A DNA stretch of 64,000 nucleotides from Aequorivita iocasae (GTDB taxonomy: Bacteria > Bacteroidota > Bacteroidia > Flavobacteriales > Flavobacteriaceae): positions 2,561,001 through 2,625,000 of the forward strand of contig NZ_CP068439.1 of the NCBI RefSeq assembly GCF_016757735.1, written 5' to 3'. Positions 15,301 to 22,003 of the stretch are shown one piece after another (the stretch's first letter is position 1; each line of letters opens with the position of its first letter). Under the pieces are notes generated by a model, which made no database searches, was not told the origin of the DNA, and worked only from the letters and a program-made list of their open reading frames with translations. The position numbers and the translations under genes were made by a program.

Positions 15301-15924
15301 ATGAAAACAGAAATCAACAAATTTTGGAAGTATTTTCTATCCATCCAGATAGATTTAATCAATGCAGATCATAATGGAAATGCTGCTCTCGGCAATAAGC
15401 TCTTTGATAACCTACACAAAAAGGGAAAAAAAATCGATCGCCAATTGGCCTTTTTAATTGTATATAGAATTGATGGGGGAAGCATGGCGAAATTGATATT
15501 TATCCCAAAAGGAAAATATCACCTAAGGGCAATAGCGGCAAAAATGCTTGCTTTGGCCCCTAACTTGCCCCTCTGGGTTTTTGACATAGGTATTAAGCCA
15601 TACCCGGAATCGATAATTTCCCTATGTGCGAAACATAATTTTTTGAAACATGACACCACAATCTATCAAATTTATTTTGCCGTACACAAAATTTATAAAT
15701 CCTCCAACAAGCTTCATCTCCTAATTTACCTACAAGTCGATAAGTCAATTTCAAAATCGGAACTCCATGAGGCTATGGAAAATATATTGCTGTGGTTTTT
15801 GGGCGATACGCTATACTATAAACATATTAGCCGCTTTAGGATAATCCGTAGAAAATATTCGGCAATAAATTTTATCCCAATGGACGAATTCATAAATCTG
15901 GTGCAGTATAAGTCTATAAATTAA
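15301..15924 (+). CDS. Protein of unknown function, 207 residues
   Basis: A clean ATG frame of 207 residues with no recognised motif. It is basic and rich in aromatic residues, has no signal peptide, and shows no clear membrane span, although some short hydrophobic strands occur (LLIYLQVD, ALAPNLPLWVFDIGI). Codon use is similar to neighbours and no frameshift is seen. It lies between the tandem palindromes and a 40 bp repeat array, so it sits in an accessory region and may be taxon-restricted. No function is proposed. Confidence 0.7.
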   Translation: MKTEINKFWKYFLSIQIDLINADHNGNAALGNKLFDNLHKKGKKIDRQLAFLIVYRIDGGSMAKLIFIPKGKYHLRAIAAKMLALAPNLPLWVFDIGIKPYPESIISLCAKHNFLKHDTTIYQIYFAVHKIYKSSNKLHLLIYLQVDKSISKSELHEAMENILLWFLGDTLYYKHISRFRIIRRKYSAINFIPMDEFINLVQYKSIN

Positions 15925-15980
15925 CCGGGTATGTTAAATAAACTTTATGGAACCATTCACTAATTAAATCCCAAATCCCA

Positions 15981-16287
15981 AATCAACAAATCTGTCACAC
16001 TGAGCGCAGTCGAAGTGCCGAATCAACAAATCTGTCACACTGAGCGCAGTCGAAGTGCCAAATCAACAAATCTGTCACACTGAGCGAAGTCGAAGTGCCG
16101 AATCAACAAATCTGTCACACAGAGCGAAGTCGAAGTGCCGAATCAACAAATCTGTCACACTGAGCGCAGTCGAAGTGCCGAATCAACAAATCTGTCACAC
16201 TGAGCGCAGTCGAAGTGCCAAATCAACAAATCTGTCACACTGAGCGCAGTCGAAGTGCCAAATCCCAAATCCCAAATCCCAAATCCC
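15981..16287. repeat. Seven tandem 40 bp units with flanking AAATCCC microrepeats
   Basis: Seven consecutive 40 bp units from 15981 to 16260 each contain AATCAACAAATCTGTCACAC followed by TGAGCGCAGTCGAAGTGCC, with only one or two substitutions per unit. The array is preceded by and followed by AAATCCC units (four at 16260-16287). The core CACTGAGCGNAGTCGAAGTG begins and ends with complementary CACT/AGTG and resembles a dispersed intergenic repeat often seen in Bacteroidota genomes. No unique spacers exist, so it is not CRISPR. An open frame crossing it is only a by-product of the periodicity. Confidence 0.95.
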
Positions 16288-16439
16288 AAATCAACAAACT
16301 CAAAAACTCAAAAACCAAAATACCCCTCTTAGTTCAGTCGTACATAAGTACTGTTCACAGAGCAATAATGTAAGGTACAGGCACTAACAGTATATAGTTC
16401 TGCCTTTATCCCTATAGGGTTCATGCTGGGCCTATGGTA

Positions 16440-16472
16440 CCCAAAGCCTACCCAAAGCCTACCCAAAGCCTA
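16440..16472. repeat. Three tandem 11 bp units
   Basis: CCCAAAGCCTA is repeated three times without change. It lies in the gene-poor interval 16288-16576, where nothing else was recognised. Confidence 0.9.
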
Positions 16473-16576
16473 CCTAACGATTAGCCAACGGTTATCTTCT
16501 TAATGGTGAAAGCATGAAATTCATTATTAGAAAAAATTCTCCCCTAACATGAATGTTGTTTTGAAACCTAGATATT

Positions 16577-16819
16577 ATGGAATCAAAAGACCCCATAAAA
16601 AAGTTAAGTCTCGCTAAAGAGACTCCAAGGCTCTCCAGGGTAGTAATATATCCAAAGGACATTCAGCTCCTTACTGGCAAATCCTATCGCCATGCCTTAT
16701 ATCTTAACCAAGAAATTAGGGCCTATTTCAAGAAAAAATCCCACCAGCTTCTTACCATATATGAATTCTCAGAATATACAGGTATTGGCATAGAAATAAT
16801 TTTTTCGCATTTAAAATAA
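16577..16819 (+). CDS. Small putative helix-turn-helix protein, 80 residues
   Basis: The ATG frame encodes a basic 80-residue protein. The central part reads YPKDIQLLTGKSYRHALYL, followed by EIRAYFKKKSHQLLTIYEFS and EYTGIGIEIIFSHL. This pattern resembles small Bacteroidota DNA-binding proteins of the excisionase-like or mobile-element accessory type, with a helix-turn-helix then a YEF(S/C)EYTG segment; the assignment is from memory of the pattern, not a search. It stands alone between repeat arrays, ahead of the capsule locus, and could be a leftover of a mobile element or a local regulator. Confidence 0.65.
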   Translation: MESKDPIKKLSLAKETPRLSRVVIYPKDIQLLTGKSYRHALYLNQEIRAYFKKKSHQLLTIYEFSEYTGIGIEIIFSHLK

Positions 16820-17145
16820 ACCGTGAATTCCAACAGTCTTACCCTTACCGAAAATTTAGATCGCCATTACCATTCATAATCTAAGCGTTTATAATATGTA
16901 TTGTCCCGACCTCAAAAAAAATCAATTGAACAAACAAATTATACCTTTATCAAATCAACTAAAATGCCTAAATTTCAAACCAATAAACAATAAACAATAA
17001 CCAATAACCAATTAACAATTAACGAATCAACGAATTAACGAATTAACGAATTAACGAAAAACAAATTAACCTCGGCCCTCTGAACTCTGAACAAAAACCC
17101 CCGTCCATCAAAAGAATATTCGACATATCCCTATCCCTAATACTT
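16820..17145. repeat. Intergenic region with 7 bp and 8 bp microrepeats
   Basis: From 16981 to 17022 six 7 bp units (CAATAAA, CAATAAC, CAATTAA types) run directly into five 8 bp AACGAATT-type units at 17021-17060. The rest holds nothing recognised except the coding sequence of the conserved N-terminus of the next protein, from about 17107 onward. Confidence 0.85.
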
Positions 17146-17661
17146 TTGCTGGTAACCGGCTGGTTTATACTTTTATTAATTTTTCTGTCTTATATCGATA
17201 CAGGCAAGGGCCTTTTCCTGCAATCCCGAGTAGGACAGTATGGCAAACTTTTTACCATTTATAAAATCCGAACGATGCATATTCACAAAGCCTCTATTTC
17301 TGTATATGGCAGATTTCTGCGACGTTCCAAGCTGGATGAGTTGCCACAACTTTTAAATATCATTCTGGGGCAAATGAGTTTTGTAGGGCCACGGCCAGAT
17401 GTCCCCGGCTATTATGACCAATTGCAGGGAGAGGCCCGGAAACTTCTGCAACTAAAACCTGGGTTTTGCAGTAGGGCTGCGCTTAAATATTTTAACGAGG
17501 AGACACTCTTGGCTGCACAGCAGGATCCGCTGTACTATAACGATACGGTTATATTTCCCGATAAAGTGCAAATGAACCTTGAATACTATTACCACCAATC
17601 TTTTTTAGAAGATTTAAAAATTTTATGGAAGTGCTTGTTACGTAAAACTGGAGGGATTTGA
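17146..17661 (+). CDS. Initiating sugar transferase (PglC/WcaJ C-terminal type); start codon uncertain
   Basis: The protein carries the hallmark motifs of polyprenyl-phosphate sugar-1-phosphate transferases: an N-terminal hydrophobic helix, YKIRTM, LRRSKLDELPQLLNIILG and MSFVGPRP. It would load the first sugar phosphate on undecaprenyl phosphate at the inner membrane. The conserved family N-terminus (KRIFDISLSLILLL) is encoded from 17110 in the same frame, but no ATG or GTG exists between the in-frame stop at 17044 and 17146. The listed start is a TTG that cuts into the membrane helix; CTG at 17080 is another option. The gene may therefore use a rare start, carry a lost start, or have been fused to repeat DNA. 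The catalytic part is intact. Confidence 0.8.
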   Translation: MLVTGWFILLLIFLSYIDTGKGLFLQSRVGQYGKLFTIYKIRTMHIHKASISVYGRFLRRSKLDELPQLLNIILGQMSFVGPRPDVPGYYDQLQGEARKLLQLKPGFCSRAALKYFNEETLLAAQQDPLYYNDTVIFPDKVQMNLEYYYHQSFLEDLKILWKCLLRKTGGI

Positions 17662-17837
17662 AATAAATAAACGAATTACAAGCCAAGGTGGTCGAAATTG
17701 AAAAAACAATAGATATTGAAATTTTGATTGTAACAAGTAACTGTAATCTATTGGGCAACCTGTGTGTAACTTTATAGCAATTAAGTGCTGGCATACTTCC
17801 AAAACTGTTTACTTTTGCAAAAAAATTACGGACAGTT

Positions 17838-18977
17838 ATGTCAGAAACAAAAATATATCTTTCTTCCCCCCACATGGGCGGAAATGAACAATCTTTTGTG
17901 AATGAAGCATTCGATACCAATTGGATTGCTCCCTTGGGCCCAAACGTAGCAGGTTTTGAAAAAGATTTGGAAAGCTATCTTGGGAATGGAAACCACGTTG
18001 CAGCCTTGAGTTCGGGTACCGCTGCATTGCATTTAGCTTTAATTTTATTGGGTGTTGGAAAAGGGGATGAGGTAATCTGCCAAAGTATGACCTTCTCAGC
18101 TTCAGCGAATCCCATTGTGTATCAGGGAGCAACACCTGTATTTGTCGATAGCGAACCTGAAACTTGGAATATCTGTCCAAACCATTTGGAGGAAGCCATA
18201 AAAGACCGCATTGCAAAGGGTAAAAAACCCAAAGCAATCATAGCCGTTCATCTTTATGGAATGCCTTATAAGGTTGAAGAAATAAGAAAGATTTCTGAAA
18301 AATATGAAATCCCAATTGTTGAGGATAGTGCGGAAGCATTGGGGAGCAGTTATAAGGGTCAAAAATGCGGCACTTTTGGAGATATATCCATCCTTTCCTT
18401 TAATGGAAATAAGATAATCACCACCTCAGGGGGTGGCGCTTTGGTATCCCGAAATTTAAAGCACAAGGAAAAAGCAATCTTCTTGGCAACCCAGGCGCGC
18501 GATGCAGCACCACACTACCAGCATTCCGAAATAGGCTATAATTACCGACTTAGCAATATTTCCGCCGGAATTGGCCGTGGACAAATGCAAGTGCTTGACA
18601 AACACGTGGCCTTACGGAGAAAGATGCACGAATTTTATCGCGATATTTTTAAGAAAAAGAACGGTGTAACCGTATTTGCTGAGCCTAACAGTGATTATTT
18701 TTCAAACCATTGGTTGTCTTGTATTTTGGTTGATACTGCCATTTGTGGTTTTACTTCAGAGGAAATAAGATTGGCAATGGCAGAAAATAATATCGAATGT
18801 AGGCCGTTATGGAAGCCGATGCATTTACAGCCTGTTTTTACAAATGCACCTTATTACGGAGGAAAAGTGGCTGAGAAATTATTTAATATTGGACTTTGTT
18901 TGCCCTCGGGTTCAAATTTAATAAGTGAAGAAAAAGTTAAGATTAACGATGTTTTGATACCTTTTATCGATAAATAG
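17838..18977 (+). CDS. DegT/DnrJ/EryC1/StrS aminotransferase (PglE-like)
   Basis: A 379-residue PLP-dependent sugar aminotransferase. The N-terminus (IYLSSPHMGGNEQ, NWIAPLGPNV) is typical of PglE-type enzymes that aminate UDP-4-keto-6-deoxy-GlcNAc. LSSGTAALHLAL, VEDSAEALGSSY and the PLP-binding Lys in LSFNGNKIITTSGGG are visible. It is followed directly by a PglF-like dehydratase gene that would make its substrate, so together they should give UDP-QuiNAc4N. A TACTTTTG box at 17810-17817 is a possible promoter. The usual acetyltransferase partner (PglD) is not present in the locus. Confidence 0.9.
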   Translation: MSETKIYLSSPHMGGNEQSFVNEAFDTNWIAPLGPNVAGFEKDLESYLGNGNHVAALSSGTAALHLALILLGVGKGDEVICQSMTFSASANPIVYQGATPVFVDSEPETWNICPNHLEEAIKDRIAKGKKPKAIIAVHLYGMPYKVEEIRKISEKYEIPIVEDSAEALGSSYKGQKCGTFGDISILSFNGNKIITTSGGGALVSRNLKHKEKAIFLATQARDAAPHYQHSEIGYNYRLSNISAGIGRGQMQVLDKHVALRRKMHEFYRDIFKKKNGVTVFAEPNSDYFSNHWLSCILVDTAICGFTSEEIRLAMAENNIECRPLWKPMHLQPVFTNAPYYGGKVAEKLFNIGLCLPSGSNLISEEKVKINDVLIPFIDK

Positions 18978-18979
18978 GT

Positions 18980-18987
18980 TATATTTG
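18980..18987 (+). promoter_or_regulatory. Candidate -7 box upstream of the PglF-like gene
   Basis: TATATTTG matches TAnnTTTG; a TTTG at 18953-18956 lies 23 bases before it, slightly further than the 19 bases seen at the rRNA promoters. The box directly follows the aminotransferase stop. Confidence 0.4.
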
Positions 18988-19009
18988 TAGCCCCAAATTT
19001 AACCAAAAC

Positions 19010-20971
19010 GTGCCTTATAACAAATCACTTTTTGAGCAATTAAAAATGCGCACTAGAACAATAGGTTTATTAAACCGTCGGTATTTGCCCCGTTGGGCGG
19101 TATTGATGCTTGACATTATAATTTGTTTGATCTCGGTCGGTTTCACTTATTTGATTTTGGAGGGAACACCCTTAAAGTTCCAGACCGTTTGGCCTTTTTC
19201 TCTCCGTACCCTTTTTGTTCTGGGAACCAATGCAATATTCTTTTATATTTTCAGAACTTATTCGGGCATTGTGAGACACTCCACCTTTACCGATATTTTC
19301 AGGGTAGCGGCAGCTTCTTTTTTAACAGGAATTACGGTGGTGCTTTTTAATACAGTTTATTATCTCTTTGAGGGAGAAAAAATATTCCTTACCACTGGGG
19401 TTCTATTGTACATGTTCTTTTCCTTTACATTAATGTTATTCCTTAGAATTGCTGTAAAGGAGGCTTATCAGTATATACGTAGAATGAATATTGGAAAGGT
19501 CAAAAAACGGGTATTGATAGTGGGAATGGACAATCAAACCATTAACCTGGGAAGGGCACTTACCTCCGAGTCTGATCAAGCTTTTCAGTTAGTAGGGTTT
19601 ATTACTGAAGATTTTACCAATAAGAGCTTAAACGTACTGGGAAAACCGGTTTTTTTAACATCTATCACAAAGGATTCTATAGAATTTGCCTTCTTGCTGG
19701 AAAAACATCGCATTGATGGGGTTTTAATGGTTCGCGATTCTTTATCGGTAGCAGAAACCAATGAAATAGTGGAAGCTTGTTTGGCAAATAAAATACAGGT
19801 GTTCAATATGCCATCTGTTGAAAATTGGAACCAACAGCAAAATCTGCAAACGCAGATAAAGCATATTGAAATTGAGGATTTATTGGATAGGTATCCCATT
19901 GAAATCGATTCTGCGATTATTAAAAACGATCTTGAGGATAAAACTATTTTGGTTACCGGAGGTGCGGGTTCCATTGGGAGTGAAATAGTAAGGCAATTGG
20001 CCTTATTCAATCCACGGAAAATTGTGGTTTTGGACAATGCGGAATCGCCCTTATATGAAATGGAACTTTATCTGGGAAATACGTTTCCAGATCTGGAATT
20101 TAGCACTATCCTTGCAGATGTAAGGAATATTGACCGGCTTGAGATGATATTTGCCAAATTTAAGTTTGATTTGGTTTTTCATGCAGCGGCCTATAAGCAC
20201 GTTCCCTTAATTGAAAAAAATCCTTACGAGGCTGTAGGGGTTAATATCTTGGGAACCGTAAACCTAGCCAACTTAGCGGTACAGCACGGCATTGATAAAT
20301 TTGTGATGATTTCTACCGATAAGGCCGTAAACCCAACAAACGTCATGGGAGCCTCCAAACGGGCCGCTGAGATGTATGTACAGTCCCTGCAAGAAAAGAT
20401 AGGCACGCACACCCGTTTTATTACAACACGCTTTGGAAATGTATTGGGATCCAATGGTTCGGTAATCCCACATTTTAGAAAACAGATTGAAGCAGGAGGC
20501 CCCGTAACCGTTACCCATAAGGATATTATTAGGTATTTTATGACCATCCCGGAAGCCTGTCAATTGGTATTGCAAGCAGGTACCATGGGCAAAGGGGGGG
20601 AGATATATGTATTTGATATGGGGAAACCCGTAAGAATACTCGATATGGCAGAACGGATGATAAAACTCTCCGGATTTCAACCTTATAAGGATATTGATAT
20701 ACAGTTTACTGGCCTGCGTCCGGGAGAAAAACTGTATGAAGAACTTTTAAGCGATACGGCCCAGAGCTTACCTACCTTTCATAGCAAGATTATGGTGTCG
20801 AAAATACCTGCTGAAGATTTTTACGCGGTAAATGAAAAGATACAGGCCATTATCAAGGCTACCCAACAAAACAGCAGGATGGAAGTGGTTTTAAAAATTA
20901 AGGAATTGGTACCGGAGTTTATTAGCCAAAATTCCGAATTCCAGCATTTGGATTTACAGCATCAGAATTAA
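19010..20971 (+). CDS. Membrane-anchored UDP-GlcNAc 4,6-dehydratase (PglF/WbpM/CapD family)
   Basis: A 653-residue protein of usual family length. The N-terminal 150 residues contain about four membrane spans (VLMLDIIICLISVGFTYLIL and others), followed by a first nucleotide-binding region (VLIVGMDNQTINLG) and a C-terminal SDR domain with TGGAGSIGSEIVRQ, HAAAYKHVPL and STDKAVNPTNVMGASKR. Family enzymes dehydrate UDP-GlcNAc at the inner membrane. The GTG at 19010 gives MPYNKSLFEQ; an ATG at 19046 is possible. It ends 24 bases before a strong terminator, so export genes downstream need their own promoter. Works with the preceding aminotransferase. Confidence 0.92.
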   Translation: MPYNKSLFEQLKMRTRTIGLLNRRYLPRWAVLMLDIIICLISVGFTYLILEGTPLKFQTVWPFSLRTLFVLGTNAIFFYIFRTYSGIVRHSTFTDIFRVAAASFLTGITVVLFNTVYYLFEGEKIFLTTGVLLYMFFSFTLMLFLRIAVKEAYQYIRRMNIGKVKKRVLIVGMDNQTINLGRALTSESDQAFQLVGFITEDFTNKSLNVLGKPVFLTSITKDSIEFAFLLEKHRIDGVLMVRDSLSVAETNEIVEACLANKIQVFNMPSVENWNQQQNLQTQIKHIEIEDLLDRYPIEIDSAIIKNDLEDKTILVTGGAGSIGSEIVRQLALFNPRKIVVLDNAESPLYEMELYLGNTFPDLEFSTILADVRNIDRLEMIFAKFKFDLVFHAAAYKHVPLIEKNPYEAVGVNILGTVNLANLAVQHGIDKFVMISTDKAVNPTNVMGASKRAAEMYVQSLQEKIGTHTRFITTRFGNVLGSNGSVIPHFRKQIEAGGPVTVTHKDIIRYFMTIPEACQLVLQAGTMGKGGEIYVFDMGKPVRILDMAERMIKLSGFQPYKDIDIQFTGLRPGEKLYEELLSDTAQSLPTFHSKIMVSKIPAEDFYAVNEKIQAIIKATQQNSRMEVVLKIKELVPEFISQNSEFQHLDLQHQN

Positions 20972-20995
20972 TATTATTATGTTATCTAGCATCTT

Positions 20996-21027
20996 AACCT
21001 TCATATTTGTGAAGGTTTTCTTTTTAA
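20996..21027 (+). terminator. Intrinsic terminator between sugar synthesis and export genes
   Basis: AACCTTCA and TGAAGGTT form an 8 bp stem with a 6-base loop followed by TTCTTTTT. It separates the PglF-like gene from the Wza-like gene. Just after it, two 21 bp direct repeats (21031-21051 and 21052-21072, one mismatch) with TTTTTAAGGTGT precede the export promoter. Confidence 0.85.
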
Positions 21028-21140
21028 TAATTTTTAAGGTGTTTTTTAAATTTTTTAAGGTGTATTTTAAATTAATGTAATTAAGAACTTAAGGACTTTC
21101 TTAAATCGTTATTTCCTTTAGGGTACGGTTGATAAAAGAT

Positions 21141-21148
21141 TATATTTG
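21141..21148 (+). promoter_or_regulatory. Candidate promoter of the export operon
   Basis: TATATTTG fits the -7 consensus, with a near-consensus TTTA at 21117-21120, 20 bases upstream. The ATG at 21155 follows six bases after the box, implying a leaderless or nearly leaderless mRNA. Confidence 0.55.
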
Positions 21149-21154
21149 CAAAAT

Positions 21155-21940
21155 ATGAAGCGATATTTTATAAGATTAGTAGTGGTTATTTGCCTCGGTA
21201 CCATGGGGGTATCTTGTGTTTCTCCAAAAAAGATTGTTTATTTCCAAGATTTAACCGAAGGGCAGCGAGTGCTGGACACCCTACATAAAAGTTCCAAAAT
21301 TCAACCCGGAGATCTTCTTAGCATTGTTGTTTCAGCTTACGATTTAAATGCGGTTCGCCCTTTTAACCTTATGAGTGAAACACGCCCTGCAGCTGAGGTC
21401 TCGGGAATAAGTATAAACAATACCAACCAACAACAAGCCTATCTCACCGCCCAGGACGGAACCATAGATTTTCCCGTGTTGGGAAATTTAGAGGTAGCAG
21501 GTTTAAGCCGAACGGAATTAAGTGAAAGGCTCACAAAGCGTATTTCCGAATATGTGAAAGATCCTATTGTTACCATCCGTATCCTTAACTTTAAGGTGAG
21601 TCTTTTAGGGGAAGTAAACCGGCCTGGAACTTATAATGTGGAGGGAGAGCGTCTAACTTTACCTGCTGCCTTGGGACTGGCAGGCGATATGACCATATAT
21701 GGAAGAAGGGATAATGTATTGGTGATAAGGGACGACGGCAAAACGAAACAGTATGAATATTTGGACCTAAGAAGTGCAGATGTTTTAAACAGTGAATATT
21801 ATTATTTGCAACAAAATGATGTAGTATATGTTGAACCCAACCGGGCACAAGTGCAGAGTAGTAGTTTTAATAGAAATGCAGTTGTTTATATAAGTGTTGC
21901 ATCTTTGCTTCTGTCTGCAATGGCTATTATATTTAGATAG
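21155..21940 (+). CDS. wza: Polysaccharide export outer-membrane lipoprotein (Wza family)
   Basis: A 261-residue lipoprotein: signal MKRYFIRLVVVICLGTMGVSC with the lipidated Cys at 21, then the poly-export domain (IQPGDLLSIVVSAYD, DGTIDFPVLGNLEVAGLSR), an SLBB domain (FKVSLLGEVNRPGTYNVEGE) and a C-terminal hydrophobic helix (VVYISVASLLLSAMAIIF), which in Wza spans the outer membrane. The ATG at 21155 is chosen over a TTG at 21146 because the TTG falls inside the -7 box. First gene of a three-gene export unit with Wzc and Wzi; 63 bases separate it from Wzc. Confidence 0.93.
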   Translation: MKRYFIRLVVVICLGTMGVSCVSPKKIVYFQDLTEGQRVLDTLHKSSKIQPGDLLSIVVSAYDLNAVRPFNLMSETRPAAEVSGISINNTNQQQAYLTAQDGTIDFPVLGNLEVAGLSRTELSERLTKRISEYVKDPIVTIRILNFKVSLLGEVNRPGTYNVEGERLTLPAALGLAGDMTIYGRRDNVLVIRDDGKTKQYEYLDLRSADVLNSEYYYLQQNDVVYVEPNRAQVQSSSFNRNAVVYISVASLLLSAMAIIFR

Positions 21941-22003
21941 CTTTAAATACTACAAAAAAATACACTCTTTAATTATTCTATAATTAAGAGGGAAAGAAAT
22001 TTT

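Noticed and set aside
16055..16243. Open frame with repeated peptide across the 40 bp array
   Set aside because: It arises from the tandem repetition itself; no promoter and no non-repeat sequence supports it.
15981..16287. Possible CRISPR array
   Set aside because: Units are contiguous 40 bp repeats without unique spacers, and no cas genes are present.
17021..17661. Phase variation of the sugar transferase by 8 bp AACGAATT slippage in the coding frame
   Set aside because: The repeat carries a TAA in every frame within three units, so translation cannot pass through the array; an effect on transcription remains possible but unsupported.
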